DNA from: Streptomyces sp. MH60
GTDB lineage: Bacteria > Actinomycetota > Actinomycetes > Streptomycetales > Streptomycetaceae
Direction of reading: 5' to 3'
NCBI RefSeq assembly: GCF_002939385.1
Contig: NZ_MULI01000008.1
Span: 92,950-156,949 of the forward strand
Length of the DNA stretch: 64,000 nucleotides
Positions 35,794-43,913 of the stretch are shown one piece after another (positions within the stretch are counted from its first letter, which is position 1; each line of letters opens with the position of its first letter). The position numbers and the translations under genes are program-made. Under the pieces are notes generated by a model. It saw only the letters and a list, made by a program, of their open reading frames with translations, made no database searches and was not told the origin of the DNA.

Positions 35794-36176
35794 GGCAGCT
35801 TTCCGTACCTCTCCTCGATCTCGGCCTTGCAGGGCTTGCAGGTGCTGTGCCCGAGCGTCCAGGCGCCGACGGCGAGCTGGTCAGGGTCGACCCAGAGGAA
35901 GCAGGAGCCGCACAGCTCCTGGTCCTTCGACGTCGGCGGCCCGCAGCGCAGGCGGAAACCGGTCCGCCGCTCCTTGCCGTGGGCGGTGGTGCCGCTCTCG
36001 TGCAGGTTGCGGCGCGCCACCCACCGAGAGCCGCCCATGCGCTGGCCGCCGGTGGGATCCCACACCTCGACCTTGTCGCCGTCCACGGCCGTCACGACGA
36101 ACGGCTTGCCGGGATAGGCATAGCTCGGTGGGCGGCACGGCACGTACGTCTGCCACAGCTTCACCTCGAAGGTCAC
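35790..36176 (-). CDS. hypothetical Cys-rich protein
   Basis: A 128-residue protein starting at GTG within the upstream stop. It is beta-rich at first (PFVVTAVDGDKVEVWDPTGG), with C-terminal CGSC and CKPC pairs that could bind zinc. Function unknown; part of the leftward RNase H/integrase operon. Confidence 0.55.
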   Translation of the reverse strand: MTFEVKLWQTYVPCRPPSYAYPGKPFVVTAVDGDKVEVWDPTGGQRMGGSRWVARRNLHESGTTAHGKERRTGFRLRCGPPTSKDQELCGSCFLWVDPDQLAVGAWTLGHSTCKPCKAEIEERYGKLP

Positions 36177-36466
36177 GACTCAACTCCTGCAATGCGCTCC
36201 AGGTTCTTGACACAGTCGGCGCGGAGTTCGTACCCCTCCTGGTACGGATCGGGGTCGCAGGCCCAGTAGACCTCGCGGTAGTCACGCACCCTCGGCTCGG
36301 GCCGCCCCGACTTCCAGGTCATCACCGTCTTGTGGGCGGGCCTGTCGTACTTCGTGATGGTGCCGAGCACCTTGCCGTCACGGCTGGCCTCGTAGGTGAC
36401 TACGGCGAAGTCCTCGTCGACCGTGTCGATCTTGCGGAGCCGAGTCTTGCTGGCGGGGGTCGTCAC
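36173..36466 (-). CDS. hypothetical protein
   Basis: A 97-residue protein starting at GTG overlapping the upstream stop. Beta-rich (DFAVVTYEASRDGKVLGTIT) with two cysteines. Function unknown. Confidence 0.5.
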   Translation of the reverse strand: MTTPASKTRLRKIDTVDEDFAVVTYEASRDGKVLGTITKYDRPAHKTVMTWKSGRPEPRVRDYREVYWACDPDPYQEGYELRADCVKNLERIAGVES

Positions 36467-36735
36467 GAGCGCTCCTCTGGAGTACTGAGCAGGTCGTCGC
36501 CGTACGTCTCCAACTCCTGCTGGGTGGGAGGCCGTCCGGCGCGAGTCTCGAATGCGACGGGGAACCATTCTCGGATGACGTCGAGCTGGTCGCGCCGCCC
36601 GCCAGGGGTGAGCGAGCTGCGGTCCAGCTCGAACTCGCCCTGTCGCCCAGACGTAGCGAGGGCCTTGCCGATCCATGCCAGCGTCGGCCTGGGTCGGCCG
36701 ACTCCCCTGAACGGGTTCGTGGGGGTCACAGCCAT
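36463..36735 (-). CDS. hypothetical protein
   Basis: A 90-residue basic protein with QLDVIREWFPVAFETRAGRP and a helical, acidic end. The ATG lies inside the last codons of the upstream gene. Function unknown. Confidence 0.5.
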   Translation of the reverse strand: MAVTPTNPFRGVGRPRPTLAWIGKALATSGRQGEFELDRSSLTPGGRRDQLDVIREWFPVAFETRAGRPPTQQELETYGDDLLSTPEERS

Positions 36736-36935
36736 TCGTCTTCCCCTCCGAAAAAGTCACGCTGGTACTCGCGAGCCAACTGCAGGCCGAGCCGAGTCAG
36801 TCTCCGTTTGGGGCTGATGAGGGAGGCGGCGCGCAGCTCTGCCTCAGCTTCCTCACTGCCGATGCCGACCTTGCCTCCGATCCGAGGCTCGGCGTTGGTG
36901 AGCATGTCCTTGGCCTGTTCGCTGAGCGCTGTCAC
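36726..36935 (-). CDS. small winged-helix-like protein
   Basis: A 69-residue protein with a helix, turn, helix and a LTRLGLQLA segment (AELRAASLISPKRRLTRLGL) typical of small winged-helix proteins. It is the first gene of the leftward operon, about 40 bp downstream of a promoter, so it could regulate the operon. The fold call is weak. Confidence 0.5.
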   Translation of the reverse strand: MTALSEQAKDMLTNAEPRIGGKVGIGSEEAEAELRAASLISPKRRLTRLGLQLAREYQRDFFGGEDEWL

Positions 36936-36980
36936 GGTCCTGCTCCCGCGTGCCTGGCAGTGGTGGTCATGCGAGAGATT

Positions 36981-37009
36981 TTTACATACCCCCCGTGGGT
37001 TCGCGTCAA
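36981..37009 (-). promoter_or_regulatory. promoter of leftward RNase H/integrase operon
   Basis: On the minus strand TTGACG (37009-37004), a 17-bp spacer and TGTAAA (36986-36981) form a good housekeeping promoter reading into the gene at 36935. Confidence 0.65.
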
Positions 37010-37040
37010 TAATGCCAGTTATCGACGCGCCGACAGGGGG

Positions 37041-37079
37041 TTGACGGTACCCAAAACATCGGCCAGGATTCTGGGTACC
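37041..37079 (+). promoter_or_regulatory. rightward promoter with GGTACCCA inverted repeat
   Basis: TTGACG (37041-37046), a 17-bp spacer and CAGGAT (37064-37069). The inverted repeat GGTACCCA (37046-37053) and TGGGTACC (37072-37079) brackets the core promoter. Likely an operator for the RHH-like product of the gene at 37109. Confidence 0.6.
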
Positions 37080-37108
37080 TTAAACCGACGGGAAGAGGGG
37101 GCTCCGCC

Positions 37109-37600
37109 ATGGGGCGCATCAACGTCTACCGCTACGACGAGATCGAGGGCAGGCAGTACGCCGGACACTTCGATGACACCTCCGCCGAGAAGTTCCTGAA
37201 CGCGGCCGACAACGACATGTGGGAGGACACCCGCCTGCACGAGGAGCTGTACCGCACCAAGGGCGGCCGGTGGGTGCGCTGCGACTGGGACCAGTGGCAG
37301 GGCAGCGTCGCCAAGTACTGGTTCGTCACCCCTGACGAGGCCCGGCAGTGGCTCCTGACGGAGAAGCACCACGACGTCGTCGAGAAGTACTTCGACGAGC
37401 TGGAGGAGGAGGCCGGACCTGCCGTCGGCGGCCGACCGGCGATCGGCCCGAAGCGCAAGGTCAACCTCAGCGAACAGACCCTGGCCCGCGTGGCGGCCTA
37501 CCGCGAGCAGAACTCCAAGGGCGACAAGCTCATGACGGAGGCCGAGGCCCTGCGTCTGCTGATCGAGGCCGGACTGGACCTGTGGGAGAAGTCCGCCTGA
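37109..37600 (+). CDS. RHH-type regulator candidate
   Basis: A 163-residue protein. An N-terminal region rich in Trp, Tyr and Asp (MWEDTRLHEELYRTKGGRWV) is followed by a C-terminal ribbon-helix-helix-like segment: RKVNLSEQTLARVAAYREQN, then a helix with EAEALRLLIEAGL. Its promoter carries an inverted repeat, which suggests autoregulation. The N-terminal domain could sense a ligand or partner. Overlaps the next gene at TGATG. Confidence 0.6.
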   Translation: MGRINVYRYDEIEGRQYAGHFDDTSAEKFLNAADNDMWEDTRLHEELYRTKGGRWVRCDWDQWQGSVAKYWFVTPDEARQWLLTEKHHDVVEKYFDELEEEAGPAVGGRPAIGPKRKVNLSEQTLARVAAYREQNSKGDKLMTEAEALRLLIEAGLDLWEKSA

Positions 37601-37857
37601 TGACACGTACGTGGGGTGTGGAGGTCACGTCGGTGCACGGGATGATCGGCTTCGGCCGTGTCACCGGCGAGACTCCCGGGGAGGCGCTGCGCCGGACGAA
37701 GGAGCGAGTCCGGGACGCGATGCTCGCACAGATGCCGGACGGTGCCAGCGAGTACACGGTGTCGGTCTACGCGCCAGGGCATCGCATGGGAGACGCCTCG
37801 GTTGCTGCAGAGCGGGTGACACTGGTGAAGCTCCGCCCCGGCCCAGAATCGCTGTGA
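37600..37857 (+). CDS. hypothetical protein
   Basis: An 85-residue alpha/beta protein (VEVTSVHGMIGFGRVTGETP) overlapping the upstream stop. Possible HicB-like or small sensor fold, not confirmed. Probably co-expressed with the RHH candidate. Confidence 0.5.
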   Translation: MTRTWGVEVTSVHGMIGFGRVTGETPGEALRRTKERVRDAMLAQMPDGASEYTVSVYAPGHRMGDASVAAERVTLVKLRPGPESL

Positions 37858-38670
37858 TGGGCGGGCTTCCTGCGGGCAGTGGCACGGACCGTCGGATCCC
37901 TCACGTCACACACGGCCGTGGTCGCGTGCTGCTTCACCCGGGGTGCTGGCCGCAGCCCCTGCAGACCAGGGCGCGGTTACTCCGTTCCTCACCTCCCGGC
38001 CGTGACCGGGTCCGTGCGTACTTCGGAGCAGGAGCACGACCAACGTAGCACCCTGCAGAGTTAGTTACCTCCTGGGCGTAACTAACTCTGCGTCGGAGAC
38101 GCGTACGGCCCTCTCCGTCGAGACCGGTGAGGGCCGTACTGCTCGCGCCGTCGTGGGGAGTTGTGAGGGCTCGGCTCCCAGCACCGGCGCCCGGCGAGCG
38201 CAGGCGTCAGCGTGGAACCCTCCCCACGGTGGTGGCCTCACGGTAGTGGCTCCTTGCCGTCCTCACGTCTCTTTCACGGAACGGTCACGCCACCCGGCGT
38301 GACCTTGTTCGAGGTCTGTTCGTTGACCAGGGCGACGACACGCCACCGTTTCACTCGCGTGTTCGAATAGGTGTTCGATACGGTGGCGGGGAACCGGAGG
38401 GAGGTGCGCGGTCGTCCGGAGCGGAGAATCGTTCTGACAGAACTGTGTCGACATGAAGATGTTGAAGTGGTGAACGGACGGATGATCGTCAAGGCCGTGG
38501 CCAGAGCGTTGCGGCCACCCCAGAGATGGGGTAGGTTCCATTTGCCTGCATATTCAACCACCGATCTCGATGCACTCTGCAGTCGTTCGGCCACCCGCCA
38601 CCGGACGAATTCTCCATCGAGTGAATGAAGGCGATATTCACGCACGTGCCGACAGGGAAAAGGCTGGTTC
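37858..38670. other. 813-bp region without a clear gene; inverted repeats
   Basis: No convincing coding sequence. Structure seen: a perfect 14-bp inverted repeat GCAGAGTTAGTTAC at 38055-38068 with its complement at 38078-38091; a 10-bp terminator-like hairpin at 38104-38138; an 8-bp GTGGGGAG repeat at 38153-38160 with its complement at 38220-38227; and an 11-bp near-repeat with TGTTCGAATA/TGTTCGATA near 38358-38380. The right part (38340-38670) is clearly less GC-rich than the rest of the window. Confidence 0.5.
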
Positions 38671-39141
38671 ATGAATGGGGAATCCACCGAGGTCGACGGC
38701 GACTCGGACTCCCGTACAGAGCGACCCAGGAGAATGCCGCCCCGGGCCTACGTGCTAGGGGCGACTCTGCTTGTTGTCGGGATATTCGCCGGTTTCTCCA
38801 TAGCGTCGAAGTCAATCCCTCCGGCACCGACCCCCAGCGTCACACACGTGGGCGCACCGACGGAGACGACGATCCCCGGCGACGGAACGTTCCTCGTCGG
38901 CAGGACCGACCACACCGACGTCCGCCCGGGGCTCTACCACTCGACGGGCAACACCCGCCCCTGCACCTGGACGCGCGCCGAGGACGCCAGCGGCGAGGTC
39001 CGGTCCGTCATCGCGCAGAACACGTCCCGTGGCGACGCGTATGTCGAGCTGCACGCGGGCGAGTTCTTCGACAGCAGCAACTGCCTGGTCTGGGAGCGGG
39101 TGGAAACCCCGCAGGGACCCCGTACCGGCGGGGTTGAGTAA
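38671..39141 (+). CDS. membrane-anchored beta-rich protein
   Basis: A 156-residue protein: a basic N-terminus, one hydrophobic helix (AYVLGATLLVVGIFAGFSIA, 26-45), a Pro/Thr linker and a beta-rich exported domain (GTFLVGRTDHTDVRPGLYHS, CTWTR, NCLVWERV). This resembles secreted Streptomyces proteins with GxxxVG..I.PGTY.. motifs. Two cysteines may pair. Function unknown. Confidence 0.6.
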   Translation: MNGESTEVDGDSDSRTERPRRMPPRAYVLGATLLVVGIFAGFSIASKSIPPAPTPSVTHVGAPTETTIPGDGTFLVGRTDHTDVRPGLYHSTGNTRPCTWTRAEDASGEVRSVIAQNTSRGDAYVELHAGEFFDSSNCLVWERVETPQGPRTGGVE

Positions 39142-39171
39142 CCGCCTCCGCTGGCCGATCCTGATACAGGA

Positions 39172-39206
39172 GAAGCCCCCGGCCAACTCATCTGGCCGGG
39201 GGCTTC
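39172..39206. terminator. bidirectional terminator hairpin
   Basis: Perfect 14-bp arms GAAGCCCCCGGCCA (39172-39185) and its complement (39193-39206), between convergent genes ending at 39141 and 39224. Confidence 0.8.
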
Positions 39207-39223
39207 CTATGTGAGGTGGTACG

Positions 39224-39421
39224 TCAGGCGCGGACGCTGTTCACGAACGCGGTCCAGGCGGCCGGGGCGACGCCGATGATGACGCGCTCCTTGCCCTGCT
39301 GCTTGCTGTCGTAGAACCCGACCTTGGCAAGGGTCCCGTCGGTGTCGCGGGCCTCGCCCTTGAAGAGGCAGTTTTCACCCACTCCGCTGCGGGTCGACTT
39401 GTGGAAATTGGTGAACTTCAC
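39224..39421 (-). CDS. DUF397 protein
   Basis: A 65-residue protein matching the DUF397 pattern: FHKSTRSGVGENCLFKG, VGFYDSK, then VAPAAWTAFVNSVR. In Streptomyces these small proteins pair with adjacent XRE-type regulators, often in systems controlling development or secondary metabolism. The XRE gene lies 24 bp upstream, consistent with that pairing. Confidence 0.85.
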   Translation of the reverse strand: MKFTNFHKSTRSGVGENCLFKGEARDTDGTLAKVGFYDSKQQGKERVIIGVAPAAWTAFVNSVRA

Positions 39422-39445
39422 GGTGTTCCTTTCTCTGTCCTCGGC

Positions 39446-40312
39446 TCACAGTCGTCCGAGGAAGTTGTGGAGGTACTGACGGGACTCCTGGACGCTCAGA
39501 GCTTCGCTCAGGAGCCGGTCGTACCGGGCCCGGTACATGGCGACCTGACTCCCATTCTCCACGAAGATGCCGTCACCGTAGCCTTCGCGGTAGGCCAACT
39601 CCACGTCAACGACGGTCATCAGGACAAATGACCCCGATGTTCCCGCGTGCATGCCGGAGCTGAAGGGGAGGACCTGGATGCTGGCCTTCGTCTCGCCCAT
39701 GTTGAGCAGGTGCTGGATCTGCTCGCGGTGGGCGTCGATGTCGCCCTTCGCGGGAGGCGTCATGATGGCCGCCTCTCCGATGATGGCCCATACCTGCGGA
39801 CGTACGTCCGCATCCAGGAGCTGCTTGCGCGACTCGCGCAGGGCCATGTGCCCTGCGACAACGTCAGGACTCACGAGGGGCTGGCCGGGCTGGGCAAGCA
39901 AGCCTCGGTTGATGGTCTCCTCAGAAGTCCGCGCGGTCTGGAGCAGGCCGGGGATCACGTAGGGCTCCCACGTCCGCAGTGCTGTCGACAGGACCTCTGC
40001 TTCCGCGTAGTCGGTGTAGGTCGGACCGACGTTGCTGGCCGCGCCGAGCGGGGTGCGCTTCTTCGCGCGGTCGGCCCACTCCTCCAGACGCCGGATCCGC
40101 ATCTCCTTGTCGATCCCGTAGAGGTCGCACAGGGGCCAGATCAGCGCCTTCCTCGGGGTGGTGTGGCCAGACTCGTAGCGGTAGAGGGTCGGCTTGGAGA
40201 TGCCCAGCTTCTCCTGCACCTCGGCGGCGGTCATCCCCGCCTCTTCGCGAGCGGCCTTGAGCATCTTGCCGAGGATCTGGGTTCGGATGTTCGGCTGCGA
40301 GCCGTATGCCAT
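39446..40312 (-). CDS. XRE-type regulator with DUF5753-like sensor
   Basis: A 288-residue regulator. The N-terminal HTH lies at residues 14-65 (KMLKAAREEAGMTAAEVQEK, then ISKPTLYRYESGHTTPRKAL). The large C-terminal part (EPYVIPGLLQTARTSEETIN, then SIQVLPFSSGMHAGTSGSFV) matches the domain usual in Streptomyces DUF397-associated regulators. GGGGAGGAG precedes the ATG. With DUF397 and the divergent ATPase it forms a WhiJ-like cluster. Confidence 0.85.
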   Translation of the reverse strand: MAYGSQPNIRTQILGKMLKAAREEAGMTAAEVQEKLGISKPTLYRYESGHTTPRKALIWPLCDLYGIDKEMRIRRLEEWADRAKKRTPLGAASNVGPTYTDYAEAEVLSTALRTWEPYVIPGLLQTARTSEETINRGLLAQPGQPLVSPDVVAGHMALRESRKQLLDADVRPQVWAIIGEAAIMTPPAKGDIDAHREQIQHLLNMGETKASIQVLPFSSGMHAGTSGSFVLMTVVDVELAYREGYGDGIFVENGSQVAMYRARYDRLLSEALSVQESRQYLHNFLGRL

Positions 40313-40532
40313 GCCTCTCCTCCCCTTGTCGGCCAGGGCGTTGGTGGCCTGGGTAGGGATCAGTCTGCACCCCGGGCGGGTGATCAGGCCAGCCACACGT
40401 TCGTGCACATTCTCATCATGAGGACTTGCAGAATGCGAGATCTTCCGGAACGGTAGGTGCCAACCTGCTTACGCTGGGTACCGCAACGGTGTGAGCCGGA
40501 CTCATCCGCCACTCCTGCCTGGGAGTTACCTC

Positions 40533-41096
40533 ATGCACTCCCCGCACCACCAGGCGCCCAGACCGCCACTGGGATCGCTCCGCAACCTTATCTACCGGCG
40601 CATCTACCTCACCGACGGACACAGTATCGCCGCCGTCCGGGACGACTTTGGCCAACGGGCCAAACGCAGCGGGCTCGACCGGGACATCGCCGACGCCGCC
40701 CTGCTGTGCTTATCGGAACTGTCCACCAACGTCGTCCGGCACGCCTGCGACGTCCGCGACCGGCCACGCTTCCAGGTCACCAGCGCCATCGTCGGCGCCC
40801 GGCAGCGCTGGCTGCGCATCGGCGTCCACGACCGCGACCGCGACCACATCCCCCGCCTCCCCGACCGGGACAAGGCCATGAGCCTGCTCATGGACCTCGA
40901 CGAGGACCGGGAGGACGGCCGGGGTCTGCTCATGGTCGCCACGTGCGCCCCGGACGCCGGAGTCGACTACGGCCCGTTCTTCAACGGCAAGATCATATGG
41001 TGCCGCTGGCCCCTGGACGGCCAGGAGGCCACGCCGGGGCACTCTCTCCGCCCCCGCGTGGCCTCCTGGGCCTCGTCGGCTACACCTTCGCCATGA
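40533..41096 (+). CDS. SpoIIAB/RsbW-type ATPase
   Basis: A 187-residue GHKL ATPase: N-box CLSELSTNVVRHA, G1 IGVHDRDRDHIP, G2 GRGLLMVA. Such small kinases are very common in Streptomyces as anti-sigma or regulatory partners and occur beside XRE/DUF397 pairs. ATG 40533 has GGGAG upstream; a GTG at 40491 is in frame but has no ribosome-binding sequence. Its 3' end overlaps the convergent gene at 41080 by 17 bp. Confidence 0.8.
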   Translation: MHSPHHQAPRPPLGSLRNLIYRRIYLTDGHSIAAVRDDFGQRAKRSGLDRDIADAALLCLSELSTNVVRHACDVRDRPRFQVTSAIVGARQRWLRIGVHDRDRDHIPRLPDRDKAMSLLMDLDEDREDGRGLLMVATCAPDAGVDYGPFFNGKIIWCRWPLDGQEATPGHSLRPRVASWASSATPSP

Positions 41097-41280
41097 CGCT
41101 GTGCAGGTACTGGAGAGCCGTCTCCAGGTCGTAGACGGCCTCCGTGCCGCCCTCGATCTCCAGGGGGTCCGGCGCCCCCTTGTACTTCATCAGATTCCGT
41201 ACGTGGTTCGGGGTGCGGCCGACCCGGTTCGCGAGCCCCTTGACCGTGATGAGCCGCCGAGAGGCTCGCTCGTCAGTCAT
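41080..41280 (-). CDS. small HTH protein (MerR/excisionase-like)
   Basis: A 66-residue protein of the MerR/excisionase winged-helix style: RRLITVKGLANRVGRTPNHV, then EAVYDLETALQYL. It could be an excisionase or a local repressor. It is the last gene of the leftward 45.3-41.1 kb operon, overlapping its predecessor's stop. Confidence 0.65.
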   Translation of the reverse strand: MTDERASRRLITVKGLANRVGRTPNHVRNLMKYKGAPDPLEIEGGTEAVYDLETALQYLHSVMAKV

Positions 41281-42152
41281 GACACCTCCTCAGCAGGCTC
41301 GGCCTTGGTGTCGGTGTCCTTGCCGCAGGAGGCGATGACGGTGTCGACGTGCCACCAGCCCTTGCCGATGGGGCCGTTGCTGAGCAGGATGCGGCCCGAG
41401 CAGTGCTTACAGTGGGTGACGGGCTGCTCGGCGAGGAGCGCGGAGATACCGGCCGTCAGGATCGACTGCAGGACGGCCACGTTCTCGTCTCCCCAGGCGT
41501 GGATGGTCACGCTCACGTCGCGCTCCTCGGCGGCCACCTTCTCCTTGTGCCGCTCGGGGTCTTCGAGGTAGACGCTGGTGCCCATGGAGGCGAAGCGGTC
41601 CTGGTGCTCACGGACGTCCGTGCTGAGCATACGGAGCGTGCGCAGGGACCGCTGGAGGCCGGGGAAGCGGCGGCTGATCTCCTGGCGTTCGATCTTCTTC
41701 TCGTCCTGGCGTGCCTGCCGCTCGGCCTCCTCCTTGGCCTTCTTCTCGTCGACCAGCTGCTGGACGTACTCGCGGATCTGCTCGGGGTCGGTCACGTACG
41801 TGGTATTGCCGGGGCCGTAGGAGCTGGGGCGCATCTTGGAGTCGTCGGTGGTGATCACCTTGCGGTGCTCGCGGCCGGTGCCCGTCCACTCCTGGGCGAT
41901 GTAGAACGGGCCGAGACCGGCGGCCTCCGTGCCGGGCAGCTTGATGATGAACTTCCGCGACCAGGGGGTGAGTTCGAGGATGTCGCCCTCCTCGACGGCG
42001 GCGCGCAGCCACTTGCGGGTGGTGCCGGTAGTGACGTCGGCGTGGGAAGCGACCCTCTCGGCGGCCTGAGTCAGGGTGAGCAGCGCGGGGTGGGCGTCGC
42101 GGATCGCCTCCAGGGCGACAGCGGCGGCCTCTTTGGCCTTCGGGTTACTCAT
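41277..42152 (-). CDS. hypothetical protein
   Basis: A 291-residue protein. An N-terminal HTH-like region (LTLTQAAERVASHADVTTGT) is followed by a basic central coiled-coil-like stretch (VQQLVDEKKAKEEAERQARQ), a beta part and CKHCSGRI near the C-terminus. It could be DNA-binding. Overlaps the small HTH gene by 4 bp. Confidence 0.55.
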   Translation of the reverse strand: MSNPKAKEAAAVALEAIRDAHPALLTLTQAAERVASHADVTTGTTRKWLRAAVEEGDILELTPWSRKFIIKLPGTEAAGLGPFYIAQEWTGTGREHRKVITTDDSKMRPSSYGPGNTTYVTDPEQIREYVQQLVDEKKAKEEAERQARQDEKKIERQEISRRFPGLQRSLRTLRMLSTDVREHQDRFASMGTSVYLEDPERHKEKVAAEERDVSVTIHAWGDENVAVLQSILTAGISALLAEQPVTHCKHCSGRILLSNGPIGKGWWHVDTVIASCGKDTDTKAEPAEEVS

Positions 42153-42155
42153 GGG

Positions 42156-42548
42156 TCAGTTCTCCTTCGCTGCCTGGCACTGCGCCTGGCGCCACGTCTT
42201 CAGGTCGGCCGTCATGCGGTCCTTGGCGTCCTTGGGCATCCACGAGTTCGGCAGGCCCGTCGGCGCCCACTCGCCCGCGTAGTCGAGGTGGTCGGCGACC
42301 CAGCGCTGGGCCAGCTCCAGGTTCGCCACGCGCTTCTCCGTCAGGCCGACGCCCGTGTGCGCGCGCAGGGTCTTGCGACGCCACCTGTCGTCACGCCACA
42401 CGTTCACCTCGGCCCGGTAGTCCCAGTGGCCCTGCGCGTGCGCGTGGGCGGTCCGGAAGCTGATCACCGGGCAGTCGTACCTGCGGGCGATCTCAACCAC
42501 GTTGTGGAGGCCAAGGCCCTTCGCGAGGTCGTCGGTGTACCTGCTCAC
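42156..42548 (-). CDS. hypothetical protein
   Basis: A 130-residue Trp/Arg-rich protein (GHWDYRAEVNVWRDDRWRRK). It overlaps the upstream stop. Function unknown. Confidence 0.5.
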   Translation of the reverse strand: MSRYTDDLAKGLGLHNVVEIARRYDCPVISFRTAHAHAQGHWDYRAEVNVWRDDRWRRKTLRAHTGVGLTEKRVANLELAQRWVADHLDYAGEWAPTGLPNSWMPKDAKDRMTADLKTWRQAQCQAAKEN

Positions 42549-43045
42549 GTCTCCATCTCCCTCAGGTACTTGTACAGCGCGTCACCGGCGTCCGCCCGAC
42601 TGGCGAACTGCTTGCTGAGGTAGCTGTCCGGGGCGGCGAAGTACCAGCGGCGCGGGCCGATGGTGAACGTCACGCCCCTCACGCCGGTGGGCGGGGCCAT
42701 CTCGAACCGGTCGGCCTGCGGCCACACGGCCCACACGAAGTCCTGCAGCTCACCCGGCTCCCTCGGCTCCGGCGTCCAGTCCGGCTTGCCGTGCACGCGG
42801 CGCACGTCCTCGATGGCCTCGGCGAGGCCGTACAGGCGCACGTACTGCGGGAAGGCGGGGCGGAAGGGGCTGAACCCCGCGCCGGGGCAGGCGCCCCCGA
42901 CGTTCTCCCGGCCCGCGTGCCCGGCCTTGTGCGGGCGCAGGCCGCCCCGGTGGGTGCCCTCGGTGTACACCGTCACGTGGCGGTGGCACATCGGACAGGA
43001 GAACCGGTCGCCGGGCTTCAGCGTGTCCAGGGTTGGCATGGTCAC
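42545..43045 (-). CDS. hypothetical protein with zinc-ribbon start
   Basis: A 166-residue protein starting at GTG in the stop of the upstream gene, or at an ATG six bases on. It has SCPMCHRHVTVY and CPGAGF, a possible zinc binding site, then an aromatic beta-rich part (TFTIGPRRWYFAAPDSYLSK). Function unknown. Confidence 0.5.
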   Translation of the reverse strand: MTMPTLDTLKPGDRFSCPMCHRHVTVYTEGTHRGGLRPHKAGHAGRENVGGACPGAGFSPFRPAFPQYVRLYGLAEAIEDVRRVHGKPDWTPEPREPGELQDFVWAVWPQADRFEMAPPTGVRGVTFTIGPRRWYFAAPDSYLSKQFASRADAGDALYKYLREMET

Positions 43046-43671
43046 CATCCGATCTGGGGCGGTCGGGGCTTCTTGGCCTTCTTGGGCTTGCGGACGGTCA
43101 CGGTGCGGCCGTCGAGGCTGACCGTGTACTTCTTGCGGCGTAGGGCCTCGGTGACGCCCGTCAGGACCTCGTCTGCGGCGTCGTCGGCCACGAGGACGGT
43201 CACGGTTGTGGGGCCCGTCTGCTCCACGGTCACGCCGTCGCGTCTCCAGTAGCCCGCGATCATGAGGTTGGCCTGAACAGCGTCGGCCTGGAGCCGGGTC
43301 CACTCCGGGTCCGGCTCGGCCGGTGCCGTCTTGCGGCGCTCGGCGGGCGGGGGCGGGGCGGGGTGGCGGAAGCGCACATGCGCCGTCAGGATGCCGTCCT
43401 TGTGCGTCATCTCGCTGATCTCGGGGGCAAGGCCCCATGACGTCACGATGCGAGCGATTTCCTGAGCGGCTTCCCTGACGGCGTCCTCGCCGCCGAGGTC
43501 GACGTAAACCGAGATGTACTCGCCCCGGGCGGAGACGAAGATGCCGTACCGCGTGTGCTTCGCGGCGTTCGGGGAGACGTTGACCCCGGCCGCCTTCAGC
43601 CGTCGGGTCACGCCGGGGCCGAGGCGGAGTTCCTTCTTGTTGCCCCGGTTCTGGGGTCGGTAGCCGGACAT
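43042..43671 (-). CDS. hypothetical protein
   Basis: A 209-residue protein, with ATG 43671 (MSGYRPQNRGNKKELRLGPG) taken as start. Two similar alpha/beta halves (HTRYGIFVSARGEYISVYVD; TTVTVLVADDAADEVLTGVT) suggest a duplicated domain, with a basic Lys/Pro tail. Function unknown. Confidence 0.5.
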   Translation of the reverse strand: MSGYRPQNRGNKKELRLGPGVTRRLKAAGVNVSPNAAKHTRYGIFVSARGEYISVYVDLGGEDAVREAAQEIARIVTSWGLAPEISEMTHKDGILTAHVRFRHPAPPPPAERRKTAPAEPDPEWTRLQADAVQANLMIAGYWRRDGVTVEQTGPTTVTVLVADDAADEVLTGVTEALRRKKYTVSLDGRTVTVRKPKKAKKPRPPQIGW

Positions 43672-43673
43672 CG

Positions 43674-43913
43674 TCAGCGCCCTTCCTTTCCGCCGAAGCA
43701 GCGGGACTTGCGGCACAGCGGCCAGTACGAGCGGGGCTCGTCGGCCTCGGTGTAGTTGGCGTTGGCCAAGTCGAGGCGGGCACCGCAGGCGGGCACCGGC
43801 TCAGTGTCGTCGGGGCCGCTGGCCTGGTAGTGCGACGACTCGTTCACCGGGATGCCTCGGTGGTAGACGGCGTTGTGCGCGAAGCGCGAGTTGATGAACT
43901 GCACCGTCACCAC
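43674..43913 (-). CDS. small hypothetical protein
   Basis: A 79-residue protein with three cysteines (VPACGARLD; LCRKSRCFGG) that may bind zinc. It overlaps the upstream gene by 7 bp. Function unknown. Confidence 0.5.
   Translation of the reverse strand: MVTVQFINSRFAHNAVYHRGIPVNESSHYQASGPDDTEPVPACGARLDLANANYTEADEPRSYWPLCRKSRCFGGKEGR

Noticed and set aside
37879..38064. 61-residue frame after the 37600 gene
   Set aside because: Low-complexity product without a ribosome-binding site, ending in an inverted repeat.
38263..38687. Overlapping frames on both strands in the gene-poor region
   Set aside because: No ribosome-binding sites, no recognisable motifs, and the frames overlap inverted repeats or each other.
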